Origin: Kryptolebias marmoratus
Lineage: Eukaryota; Chordata; Actinopteri; Cyprinodontiformes; Rivulidae
DNA length: 64,000 bases
Direction of reading: 5' to 3'
Assembly (NCBI RefSeq): GCF_001649575.2
Contig: NC_051450.1
Coordinates: 8,170,463-8,234,462, forward strand
The notes beneath the pieces were generated by a model. That model was given only the letters and a program-made list of their open reading frames with translations, was not told the DNA's origin and did no database searches. Positions within the stretch are counted from its first letter, which is position 1, and the number at the start of each line of letters is the position of its first letter. A program made the translations under genes and the position numbers. This document shows positions 46,001 to 56,888 of the stretch, piece by piece.

Positions 46001-47363
46001 CTGCATCAAGATGACGTGACAGCAGCCAGCAAGCTGTTCCTTCTTGTTTTTGAATATTTGATAGATTTGAAGCAGAGAACTGTAAATATGTGCAGATATC
46101 TTGTATTAAAACTATCTTTGTTAACGGCTCTACAAATGAACTATAAAGACTAACAGAATCAACTAATTTGTGAAATAATAACTCGTTTTCATCACAGAAT
46201 AACTTATGATCTCTGACTTTATACAGATTTTTTTTTCTGAAAGCACAACATTTGAAACACGTTTCACTTTGAGGACTTTTTGCTCGTAAAAAAACATCTG
46301 ATGACTCATTAGCGGGTGAGACACCAGACATAGCTAGTTGCCTCCCTGAGAGCTCTTCCTCTTTCTGGGTTCTTTGTTCTGAAGGTTCTGATGTTGTGCG
46401 AAGGAGAAAGATTTAGGAACTTTTTACACAACGCCGAGGGGTTTGGGGGAAGTGTGTGTGTGTGTTGACCGCAGCCCGCCAGGCTGCATTACGCAACCAT
46501 GCAGGATTACCCTCGTAACCCCCACCCCCCATTTCCCCTCCTCTCTCTTCCTTTCCCCCCTCCGTCTCTCATCTCTTACCAGCCCTACGTGACCAGACTT
46601 TCCCCCAACAAAGACGAGCTCTCTCCAGAGCACCCCTCTCTCCCTCCTTGAAGCGAGGGAGGCATGTGTGGAGAGAAGAGGTGGATGGAGAGGAAGCAGT
46701 TCAGGGGAGGTGCTGCGACACCTCGAAACTGAGGTGGGGAGGGGGAATGCTCTGCGTGTTTGCAGCTGATAAACAGAATGCGGGGGGAGAGCAGCAGGAG
46801 AGGTGGGGGGTAGAGACGTCGTCTGGAAGTGTTTCTGAGAGATGATGCAGCGAGTTCTGGTGCCACAGATGGGCATTTCCCAGAGTCGGGGCTGCAGCTC
46901 TGCCGCCGTGTCGCTGCAGTGCACACACGCTTTATTATGCAACCCTCAGAGACGGGACGGAAACGGCTGGGAGCAATTACAATGGCCGCTTCACGTATAA
47001 AATGAATAAATAAAAACCTGTTCAAGATGTAACAACTGGTGCAGAACATAGCTGTCTTTAAAAAAGGTTAAACTTCTTGACAGTGGGGTGCATTATTAAA
47101 ACAAAAGTTGGAACATTTTACTCCCATTCCCCCCCCCCCATCTTTTACGCTCAGAGACGCACGGGCGTCGTGAGGCCGCGGCACACTCACCTGAAATAGG
47201 AGCTACACGTGGCCAGGACCATCTTGTGACACGGGAACTCGGCGTCCTCCACCAGCAGCACCACGTCAGTCAGTAACTTCTGTTCGTAAAAGAACTTGAG
47301 CTGCTCCAGCAGGGAGACAGCGTAGTCCGTGTTGACCGGCCTGCGCTCGCTAAGATCCGACAT
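40019..47363 (-). CDS. kbtbd2: KBTBD2, BTB-BACK-Kelch protein, three coding exons
   Basis: Exons in transcript order: 47363-47191, 42013-41848, 41578-40019; 1899 nt, 632 residues (human 623). The ATG at 47363 gives [20 protein letters not shown], close to the vertebrate start. Junctions are CAG/GTGAG-type and in frame. The BTB domain is at about residues 25-130 ([38 protein letters not shown]). The BACK domain follows ([40 protein letters not shown]), then Kelch repeats to the C terminus ([46 protein letters not shown]). KBTBD2 is a substrate adaptor for Cullin-3 ubiquitin ligase. In mammals it targets the PI3-kinase regulatory subunit p85alpha and so tunes insulin signalling. Intron 2 (42014-47190) carries two MITEs. 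It is tail to tail with AVL9, as in human. Confidence 0.97.
42362..43288 (+). mobile_element. hAT-type MITE, copy 2, with BED-finger remnant
   Basis: The same TAGTGCTGGGCGATAT ends as copy 1, with its own 8-bp target duplication GTTAGGTG (42354-42361 and 43289-43296). It is longer than copy 1: the extra interior holds an ATG (42665) frame and, after a frame change, [15 protein letters not shown], which resembles the start of a BED zinc finger in ZBED/hAT transposases. This links the MITE family to a BED-containing autonomous hAT. It lies in KBTBD2 intron 2. Confidence 0.88.
43348..43688 (+). mobile_element. TA-flanked MITE, copy 2
   Basis: Starts TACCGTATTTTCCGCGCTAT and ends GCCCGGAAAATGCGGTA. 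It has inner repeats of the type AAGGCGCACCGGACTATA and shares a block, in reverse orientation, with 8190-8711. It lies 60 bp right of the hAT MITE. Confidence 0.72.
43690..47190 (-). other. Rest of KBTBD2 intron
   Basis: Mostly unremarkable AT-rich sequence. 45408-45994 looks like an inverted-repeat DNA element. 46490-46800 is a purine/pyrimidine-skewed stretch with runs of C then G that gives overlapping ORFs on both strands without gene-like features. A C-run lies near 47130. Confidence 0.5.
45408..45994. mobile_element. Putative inverted-repeat DNA element
   Basis: Left end ACTGTATTCCCACCTGATAG and right end CAGAACTGGTGGGAATGCACT form an imperfect inverted repeat. CTTAGA occurs at both flanks (45403-45408 and 45995-46000), suggesting a target duplication. 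Sub-terminal blocks carry GGTCCG/CGGACC motifs. Non-autonomous; superfamily not assigned. Confidence 0.5.
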
Positions 47364-49432
47364 GGTCGCATCCCATGAATCGCGCCCCAGTTTCGAAGAA
47401 GTTGCGCGGCCGGAAGAACCGGACTCGAATCAACCAGAAGAAAAAAAAAAAAAAAATTTGCCTTGAAAAAGATAAAAAGGTGAGGGGGGAGGGGGAGAGA
47501 CGGGCGGCTCTCGGACACCTCCACGGGTCCAAGTGGAGGTGTTTGACTTCGCCGTTTACTGCTCCTTCTGGCAGATGATCAGACAACCGAGCTGAAAGGG
47601 TCACGCTGTCAGGAGTCCACAGACAGAGGGGGGTTCAGGGCGAGGAAGGGGCTTCCTCTTGTGGGTCTATTTGTCATTTGAAGTCATACAGTGAGGCACC
47701 GAGGACCAGAGGTAGAGAGCACGGCGGCTGTCGCGACAGTATTACATCAGTGCTTGTCTGGAAAAAGAAGAGAAAAGGGGGCAGAGATGAGTTGCAAATC
47801 CAGACACAACATGAGCAGGAAAAACGTTGCCTCTTTGTGTTTTACAGTCTGAAACCATCGCATCGACAGGCTGACTCCCCTTACAGGTCACCTCCAGACG
47901 CACTCCCAGTGAGAGGAGAGCCCAAATGAAAACTGGGAGCGTCTATTTTACAGCGACAACAAATAAAGCGCCGTCTTTTTCAAGATCTTCTTGTTCCATA
48001 TTTTCCTAAAAGAGCCCTTTTCGCTCTCTCAGACTGCAGGTTTACTCGTGGCTCCTAGAGTTCCTAAAGGTCAGTGTTTTTTTCAGGTTACAAACTCTGA
48101 CCACACAACCACCTGCAGTCGTCTTTGTGACTAATTCAGGCAGAACTCACACAGAGTAAAACAGCTTTTATCACCAGTGAAATACTGTGAATCTCATTAA
48201 GGCAACTGGACAATATTTAGTACGAAAAAGAAAAATGTGTTGGGTTTTTTTTTGGCAAAATGCTCTGCAAGAAAACTTACTTTATTATCTGACTTTAAAG
48301 ACAGATAGTGGATATCAAGGCAATGATGTTTTTCCCCCCACTTATATTGTTATTTCTTTTTATTTTAGCTTTTTTATTTTAGTCCTGTTGACACTCTGGA
48401 AGAAGAGTTCATGCATCTTGATAGCAAATTCCAGGTCAACTAAAAGGAAGAAAAATTTAAAAAGTGAATTTCTTAGTAACAACACTTCAAACATGACACT
48501 TAAAATGTGTTAATTGTTTAGTTCAGGCAGATAGTTTCACAATATTTAAAAAAAAATTGAAAGAGTTGAATTAAACACTGAAATGATGAGCATACTATAA
48601 ATTACAATAGCTAAAAACAAAATAAAAAAGGCATTTCAAGAGGGGGAAAATGGACAATAAATCATAATTAGTTAATCAGTTTTTGTATCATGAAATATAG
48701 CTCAAAAAGTCTAATTTTCCTCCCCATGTTTGCCTTTTTGTTAAGTGTTGTCAAATTCTGTTGCGACTAATAAAGTTTTCGTTGTAATTAGTAGTTTTTT
48801 TTTTAGCATTTTTTTCTTATTTTGACTGTAAGCATGAACTAAACATCCTCCTCCTAAAATTCAGGCAGTCTAAAAACCTGTTCTTTAACTAAAATTGACA
48901 TTATCATCACGTAATCCTGCATTTTTACTGATTTGTTTTGAAATAAAAAGGTCCAGCATCGAGTCATCGTTTACGTTTTCGAAGTAGCCTTATGCTAGTT
49001 AGCCACGTTAGCACGATAGCGCTTCACTTTCCTCCAAAACAAACCCTGCGTGGTTTCTAAATTTCGGCAAAGTAATATCTGAAGGGCTGAGTGGTTCAAG
49101 AAATTGTAGATGACATCAGAATATTTGGTAATTTGTGTTAAATTAAACGTTAAATGAGGAAAAAACAAACCGCGGTTTGTTAGCACCTTTAGCTTCGAGT
49201 CCTTCCACAGTTCCGGTGCAGATTACTGGTTAACTGCTAAGCTACCTTACTAGTTGTTAGATAGTAAATAGACCAATATTATCGACATGATAACATTGTT
49301 ATCCTTCCAGAAAAGACATGATGGCAGCAAACTAAAGAGAGAGCGCTCATCAGTTGGGCTAGAAAAAAAGAGCTAAGCAGACGACTATACCGCTGAAAGA
49401 GGCAAAATTTAAGATTTCTTACCTTAACGTAG

Positions 49433-49560
49433 GCCGGCTGCGCACACCGAATCGTCACAGTGGTTTTTTGTCGTCAGCAGGATGTGTAAAATGGTCTCCT
49501 GAAGCCAAACTGAGACGCTAAAATGTTGTTTTTCAGAGCCGAGCAGCGGACAAACCGTGA
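49433..49560 (-). other. Probable untranslated first exon of KBTBD2
   Basis: On the minus strand a good donor (ACGTTAAG then GTAAGAAATC, border at 49433/49432) lies about 2 kb upstream of the coding ATG exon and just inside a promoter-like segment. There is no coding potential. The exon's 5' border is approximate, and its acceptor partner in front of the 47363 exon was not pinned down. Confidence 0.5.
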
Positions 49561-49579
49561 GCGCATCAGAGGCCAAATG

Positions 49580-49695
49580 AGGTTACTGCGCATGCACTCA
49601 AACCCAATGACCCTGTGCGGTTAGAGAGAGAAACAGCGCCGCCTGCAGGCCGGATGGTGGCACTGCAGCGCCGGAAGTGTGCCGGAAGTCATTTC
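49580..49695 (-). promoter_or_regulatory. KBTBD2 promoter core with NRF1 and paired ETS sites
   Basis: Contains the palindromic NRF1 motif TGCGCATGCA (49587-49596) and two CCGGAAGT ETS/GABPA sites 11 bp apart (49671-49678, 49682-49689), in a locally CpG-rich stretch with no TATA box. This is typical of broadly expressed genes, and its position suits the KBTBD2 first exon. Function is inferred. Confidence 0.55.
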
Positions 49696-49962
49696 TTCTT
49701 GATTTGATCTCGTGTTGTCTGCTTTTTAAATTGCTGCTTTTAGAGCTGAGTTAACATTTTTATTTTAAAAATGAATATTTGTTTTACTATGTTTTTGTTA
49801 AATTTTTTATCAAGTCATACAGATAAACATTATGTAGTTCAATAAAAATATTTAAACAAAAAGTTTTTAAAGAATTTGCAAGGATAAATTGAACATTGCA
49901 TAAGAAATGCACATCTGTTTAAGTAACTATATGCTTGCGTATCTGGGTGAATGATAAATTTA

Positions 49963-50053
<91 letters not shown>
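49963..50053. repeat. (GATA)n microsatellite
   Basis: About 90 bp of uninterrupted GATA/TAGA units between the KBTBD2 promoter and the buc gene. Confidence 0.98.
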
Positions 50054-50054
<1 letters not shown>

Positions 50055-50313
50055 AATAAAGAATAGATAAAGGGAACAAAATGAATGCATTTAATTTGAA
50101 AAAAGCTGAACTGCAAATGTGCATCTGAAATACAAACAACACAAGATACTTGCATTAAGGAAATATTTTGCTGAAACTGTTTATTTATTATTTGTTTCTT
50201 TTTTGTTGTATATATATTCAAACCCACCTATAAAGCTTAATTTCTTTTTATTTACTATGAAACATAAACACAACACAACATGTCATAATTGTTGGCATTT
50301 CCATCCTTTTTTC

Positions 50314-50414
<101 letters not shown>

Positions 50415-50769
50415 CCAGCAGTAGTATTGTCGTTGTCGTCGTTGTTGTTGTTACCGCTTTAACGTTTTGAAGATTTTGCTGTCGTGTCCATTTTGTCCGA
50501 TTACCCGTGAAGTGCTCAGCCCTGCCGGAGCAGCAGCTGTTTCCAATCTGACTGATTAGCCGCGGAGTTTCGTCTCTTTGTCAGCAGAAGAAGCGGCCCT
50601 GCTTCCGTTTGGTAAAACAGAAAGTGTTTAGAAGATTTCAGAAGAGAGTGAGAGAGAGAAAAAAAAGCTGGTCTTTGATTTCTAGAAGCTCGGGGATGTT
50701 TATTTGGTTGTTTTCATCCCTCTGCGTGTTTTATTTCCGACGGTCTGAACGAGAACGTGAATAAAAAAA

Positions 50770-53700
50770 ATGGACGGTAAAGTCTTTCCTTTTGAATGAA
50801 TTCGTTTCCTAAATGAAAAAATTAAAGCAACAGAGGGGTGTCTGTTTAACTTGACTTTAATTTTCAAAAATTTCCTGCAGATGCAAGCCAACAGCCACAT
50901 TCTTTTGGGAATGGAGAGCAGAGAGGTCACCATCCCAGACCTTTTTTCTATGTCCAGCCACCTTCTCAGCCTTATTACCTCTACCCTCAATGGCAGCTCA
51001 GCAACCCATACAGCCATTTTGGGATGCCTGCAGGTATGAAGACGTGCACGCTTCAATCTTCTCGGTAAATGTTGCAGGAAATCTCAGTGTGTGCCTTCAT
51101 CTGTTTCCAGGTTTTAACCTTGGCCGCCCCTGCATGCATCCGTACCCATATGTGCCATATCCCGGCTTTGTTTTACCACATGCCCCGTTATATCCGATGG
51201 ATTACAGGCGGATGTTTGAGCCTCGTTTCCAACGCGCCTCTGCCTGGGGTGACGCGCCTCGCCAGCAGCATCACCCTCAGCCCCACGGGCAGCATCGAGA
51301 AACGGCCTGCTCGGGGGCTCAGACGGACCCCAACGACGCCATAAGCAAGCTCATCGAGTGTCTGGATAAAATCCGAGCCACGGACCTGCAGGGCGCCGAC
51401 CGAGAGCTGGACTCTGGCGTTGCTTCGCAGTCCTCTGGCTTGTTTTCTCCAGGGGAGGAGAAGAAAATGGAAGGGCGAGGTCACACCCTGTCTTCAGCGC
51501 CTCCTGATGGCGGTTTGGAGTCCCCGCCTGTGACCTTCATCGACTCCACTGCGGCAGTTTACGACGGCGAGTCCGGCCAACTGATCTTAGACCCACTGAG
51601 TCCTCGGGAGTGCTGGACAGAAAGACTCGAGGAGGAGCTGCCTCTTGACAGTTCCTCTCTTCACGAAGAGTGTCCTGAGCAGACGGCGTCAATTGCACAC
51701 TTTGTCTCGCTTGAGAATGAAGAGGTCACGGATATCCAGACAAATATCTCAGTGTCCCACTCAAGTGTTATCAAATGTGATGTGGAGGAGCACCTGAAGG
51801 CCACACCGTTGCCTACGTTTCCTTCCAGTCAGCTGTCGCTTAAAGATGCAAACGTTGGCGATAACGTATACAAGGTGGAAGGTCTGGGAACTCCTTGTGA
51901 TGAAGCGAAACCCGACGAAAGCTGCCAGATCCTCAAACTGCCCTTCGATGGCGTTTTGACTCCTGGAGGCGGGTGCCTGTCCTCCCCATCTGCCTCGTAC
52001 TACTACGATTACCTCCCCATGCAGGCGACACACGAACGCATGAGCGTCCTCAGTCCGTCTTTGGACGAGCTCTCCTCCAGGGACGAGATGTTCTCCACGG
52101 ATCTGGATGACGTCGATCTCTTCCCGAAGCGCGCGTACGCCGGCAAGAGGCTCACGGACGTCGTCGCCGGGTCCCCTCAGGCAGCAGCAGCAGCCGCCGC
52201 CGACGACCCCCTCAAGCTGTGGCTGCCATATGCGAAGAGGTTCGTCTGTGCCTGCTGTGGGAGGAGTCTGACGAAAGGAACGGGCAGGAGCAAAGTTCCC
52301 AGCGCCAAAGTGTACCAGGACAAAGCTGGAGACTCCGAAGAGGAGGGCAGGTATGGGAGAGTGTGCGAGCAGCCTGTCAGAGTGGTGGTGAGGAAGCACT
52401 CTGCGCCCAGGAAGACTCAGCTCGTCCTGCCGAGACACGCGGCTAAGCCTTGGTATAAAAGAAGCCATTACAAAGAGCTCTCAGAGCCGGTGAAGCACGG
52501 GGAGGATCAAGCGGAGGCTGCTGAAGCTGAGACCGAGGAGTTGGACAGTAGCGAGCTGCAGTGTAGGACGTGTCAGGGTAGGGTCACAAATACTTTTTGA
52601 CTCTGGGGTTGCGTTGCAGAAAATATTTCCCCATCAGATTTCTTTTTAATGTATGAATCAATTCACAGACGGACTCTGCAGAGAAGACCTGACCACAGCA
52701 GACCACGGCAGATGGACCGATGGAGACGTAATTCCCCGGAGGAGACAAGCGGGCCCGCTGCAGCGTCAAGGTAAAGAGGGGTGTTTATAGGCAAATATGT
52801 AACTTTAAAAGGGCACAAATCGACCTGCTGCTTTTTTTTTTTTTTTACTAAATCATTTTAGATGGTGTCACAAATGCAACATATTCAGCAGCTTCGTCAA
52901 CTTGATTCATACATTCATTAATTAATTTCGTCCAGCAACTGTCTTTGGAGCAGACTTGATTCAAACGCCAGCTAGCTCATTATTGGGAAGAATGAATAAA
53001 TAGGAAAAAAATTAAAAAGTGGTGGATACTGAAACATTGAGAATTTTTCTTTAACCTGCCACATCGCTCAGTTTTCACTCAGTTTTACATCAAGTTTCTT
53101 TAACACATTTCAAGTCTCCGAGCCAGCAGGCCTAGAGAAACAAGAAAATGGCCAACTGCCCCAACAAAAGCTGAGAACAAGATGTTTAGAGGAAACCAAA
53201 CAGGACTATTTTTTAAAATCCTTGATTTAAAAAAATCCTCCTTTCCAACAGTTTCCTCACAAAGATCAGACTCTTCTTGCATCAGTTTCAGTTCAGCTCC
53301 ATCTGCTGCCTGAACCTGGCGAAGTACTAATTAGTAACATTTGACTTCTGATCCTTTCCTCTGTTTTCATTTTCAGCTGACATAAGTTTTAATAAAGGAC
53401 AGGATTTTATTTATTTACTTTTTGCTCTTGAAGTAACTTAAATTCTTTACATACAGAGATGAGAGGTTTGTCTTCACTTCCTGAACACAAAGTGAAGACT
53501 AACATGATAAAACCTTTGTCAGATAGGAAAGAAAATCCAGTAACCGCAGATGAATATAATGGTAAGATTAATTAAAATATTTTTCAGGGCATTGTTCAAA
53601 AAATAAAGTATAACTGAACAAATGTCAAAATTGTTTTAATGAAAGAAACTTACAAGTTAGAACAAAACATTTTGACAAAATCAAGAAAAATAATTTCTTT

Positions 53701-54115
53701 CAGCACTGCAAAACCAAGATCAGTAATTTTATGTATATAAATAAATTTCAACAACTTTGTTTTTGAATAGCGTAACAAGTTAAAGGACTGAATACACACC
53801 CCTGAGGTTCCCCAGAGCTCAGTTTCATGGGGTGATGTCCAAATGCCAAAGCAGTTTTTTTTTGTTTGTTTGTTTAGCAGCAGTAGTTAAAACCTTATTT
53901 GTTATGGTTGTTCCCTCATGCTCAGAGATGAGCCCTCAGTGGAAACTGATGTACCACAGGCCTGAAGATGAAGATCGTGATGATGATGAGGGACCGCTGT
54001 TACACTGGGAAAGAGGTAGCTTCCATTTGACCTTTTTTATTTTGACATCTCATACCTCTGAATGGGATATTTTTTTAGATCTGTTTTTTTTCTCCCAGGC
54101 TCTACGAGATGCTGA
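50770..54115 (+). CDS. buc: Bucky ball (germ-plasm organiser), seven coding exons
   Basis: Exons: 50770-50776 (ATG GAC G), 50881-51033, 51111-52577, 52669-52770, 53457-53561, 53926-54015, 54099-54115; 1941 nt, 646 residues, every intron phase 1. The N terminus has the Bucky ball/Velo1 (BUVE) motif: RPFFYVQPPSQPYYLYPQW at about 22-40, LGRPCMHPYPYVPYPGF at 57-73 and PMDYRR at 82-87. CSGAQTDPNDAISKLIECLD follows. The middle is acidic and disordered. A Cys-rich segment (FVCACCGRS), an arginine/lysine-rich tail and CRTCQG follow, and the last exon gives STRC then stop. Bucky ball self-assembles into the Balbiani body, sets oocyte animal-vegetal polarity and gathers germ-plasm RNAs. The N-terminal motif is closest to zebrafish Buc. 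The tiny first coding exon is predicted from the ATG and donor alone and is the least certain part. Confidence 0.85.
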
Positions 54116-54434
54116 CGTTCCTCGACAGACTTTTGAACAACATGTTGGACTGTGAGTTACAGTCGCACTGGATGAATGTCAGCTCTCGCATTTTTCACCA
54201 ACTCCTAATGTTTATTTCTTTGTCATTCAGGTCCCCCTGAAAGGTGTAAATGTTGAGGGATGAAGATATTTAGAGCACCAGGTGAAATACACCGCACAAG
54301 AAGCATCACTTTGTATAAAAGAAGAAAAAAAAAAGTTTTGCAGTAACACTGCTCTTACACCACTCAAGATTAATGAATATCACAAAAATGGGCTGAAAGG
54401 TCGTTGCAGATGTGCCACTGTTTGGGGTCAGTCC

Positions 54435-54440
54435 AATAAA
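54435..54440 (+). terminator. Poly(A) signal of buc
   Basis: Canonical AATAAA 320 bp downstream of the stop codon, in an AT-rich 3' UTR (54116-54450). Confidence 0.6.
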
Positions 54441-54459
54441 GTATTAAAGTTTTGTGGTT

Positions 54460-56886
54460 GGTCTTCGTTATTCAAACCTCTGAGGGGAAGACAAGCTCTG
54501 AAAATATTTCTTGAAGGAATCCATGTCACCTGCTGCTTTGCTTGCCAAGTTTTAAACAAAGATCTAGAGTATATGTTCGGTATGACTGTACATACTGTGT
54601 CCTAATTCTCCGGAGTGGTCTTTAGCCCCGCCCCCTTTGCGTCTTACATCTGCCCTCTGGCTAAGCCCGCATCCAGGCGGACTTCGGTGAAGTATTTGCC
54701 CACAATTCATCGCTGCATGTGGCATTTTGAATATTTTTTTTTTTTTATCTTTGACAATGAAATGGTTTTAAGTTGGAAATCTGGCAGTGGTGACAGAGCG
54801 AGCTGTCTATCACGAAAAAAAGCAGTTTTCAAATGTAAAGTATTGAAATAATTCTTGTTTCACTCTGCTGTACAGGTGTGAATACTATCAAACTTTGCTC
54901 CGTATTCAACAAGTCATAACAAAACACATTTGAACAGCCAAATATCTCCTGCAATGACTTTAGGAAGCAAAAAGATATAAATATATACTGTACTTTTAAA
55001 ATCAAACTGGCACCTTCTTAAAATGCCAAAACGGCGCCCAGTTCCGCCATGTTGGATGTCGCAGTTACGATGCAGAGGTGCAAGTCGATGACTCAGTGAT
55101 GTTGACGTGAACCACTCCTCATAAAATGTGTTTCGAGTCCTGTGGCCAGCTGGTTGCATGAAACGTGTCATCACTTTATCACACACTGTCATTTTAGATC
55201 TGTCACTATGATGCTTCGCAGGACAAAGGCACAACAGCAGCAGGTTGACGTCCTCTTTGCAAACATCCAGGCGAATTCAGGAAAATAAGTCTTGAAAGCA
55301 TCTCCAACAAAGCTGGGGTCAAGTGCCCCCCCTTTCCAATTCACTGATGTGTTGTGGAGCTACATCGGATCAAACCTGAGTGAAATGGGCAAGATTTACT
55401 GGTTAACCTGGCTTAACCAATTGTTTCTGTAGTTTTACAGAAGTAGTTTCATTGGCTGTCATCATTACACCATAACTAGGCTTCTAATTTTAAATCTGTG
55501 ATCAAAATCGGTTCTTTTCAGCTGACTGGTAGTCACAGTGACGGCTAATGCTCAGTTTGTCTTGATGTTTAGGAGTCTAATTAACCCAAGATAGTCTGAC
55601 AAGTCTTGGGTTTTTCGATTATCCTGGATTACTTGGTAGAAGCCAGAAATGACCAATGAAACCGAAGTGTTAGGATTTATCTGTGTTTTAGTTTGTTGAG
55701 GACAGTGTCCTAGAAGAACCTGCTTGGAGTTGATGTCCATCAGTATTGTGAAAACACTCATCGTGAAGATAGTCTGCTCAGTGGTGAAATCTTGTCCTTT
55801 TGCTGAAGGGATACCTAGGAAAATGAAAGTATTACGGTTGTTACTCTCAAGGAGACCGATCCAGATTGCGAGACGGTTGTAACCACGTGAAACCGTGTTC
55901 AAATCTCTCAGCTGTCAGTCCTTGAATCCTTTTTTTTTATGAAGCAAAATACACACATCAAAATTCTACTTTTGGTAAACCACGTCGCATATCGTCTCGG
56001 TTTTTGAAAGATGCCCAAACCATTTCTACAGGCTTCTGTAAATGCAACAGAACAGCTGCGCATCAGGACGGCCGTCTTCCCAGCAGAAGAGTTCGCCATC
56101 TTCCTGCAGAGCACCGTGGCCTCATATCGAAATGTAAGCTGACTGTATTTTGAAGATGCAGAGTAGCCAATAGTTTCAGGGAAGGTGGAATAATATTCAT
56201 GTCACTATTACACCTGGGCATGTTAAAGAGGAAAAAGTGCAGCTCTGATTTAAAATCCCCAAATCAACAATTTGTTTTATTCTTTGTGATTTATGCCTAA
56301 ACAGTGAGCTTCCACAAAACTTCGCAAATTGGCCCTCAGAGGGTCCGAGCTGAATTTTAAAACAGCATTTTTGTGTACTTTGCTCTTAGCTGCAAACTAA
56401 ACAAAACAAGAGGGAAGTGAGCTCAACGAGGCGGGTAAAAATGAACAAGATGTGCCGCTTTAAGTCTTCATCGGTGTCAGGGCATTTCTCATTAAATCTG
56501 GTGCCAATTTGGAGCCAATCAGGCTCTCATTTCAGATTCCATCATCTAAAGATCCATCTTCACCTCAGCGTCTTCTCAGGTGAGCTAATCCACCAGGGCT
56601 GGGAGGTCACCTGCTAAAAACAAACTTTTTTCATTGGCTTTAGATGCAACTCATTAAACTCTAATTGGACAGTCATCACCTGGAACTGAAGCCCAACCAA
56701 TCAGTGAAGCATTTCATAAGCTAGTCTCCATTTTGTGAGCCTTTCATTTCCAATCGGAAGCCCAAAGGAACGCCACGTTGGTTTGTTTGTGGCTGTCTTC
56801 CTTCTCGCATGTAGGTACGGGCGTTTTGTTTCCTCGTCGGGAGCTGAGCGTCTTGTTCCGTGTCATTCACGCTCCTCTTCGTTCAG
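54460..56886. other. Interval between the two Bucky ball family genes
   Basis: No complete gene. 55552-55902 has an open minus-strand frame of 116 codons that I do not recognise. 56030-56139 looks like an isolated exon (listed separately). A CCAAT box (TTTCCAATCGG, near 56744) and a GC box-like CCCCGCCCCC (near 54628) are visible. Untranslated 5' exon(s) of the second Bucky ball gene may lie in 56400-56880 but cannot be placed. Confidence 0.4.
56030..56139 (+). other. Isolated exon-like segment of unknown origin
   Basis: CCATTTCTACAG precedes a frame open from GCTTCTGTAAAT to AAT, followed by GTAAGC, a good splice donor. The frame reads ASVNATEQLRIRTAVFPAEE, then FAIFLQSTVASYRN. It has protein-like composition, but I do not recognise it and see no partner exons nearby. 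It could be a remnant of a retrocopy or of a lost gene, or chance. Confidence 0.35.
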
Positions 56887-56888
56887 GT

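Noticed and set aside
46424..47049. 172- and 154-codon minus-strand ORFs in KBTBD2 intron 1
   Set aside because: Low-complexity C/T-rich sequence read in overlapping frames with no domain or splice support.
51761..52468. 235-codon minus-strand ORF opposite buc
   Set aside because: Antisense shadow of the buc exon 3 frame; no independent similarity.
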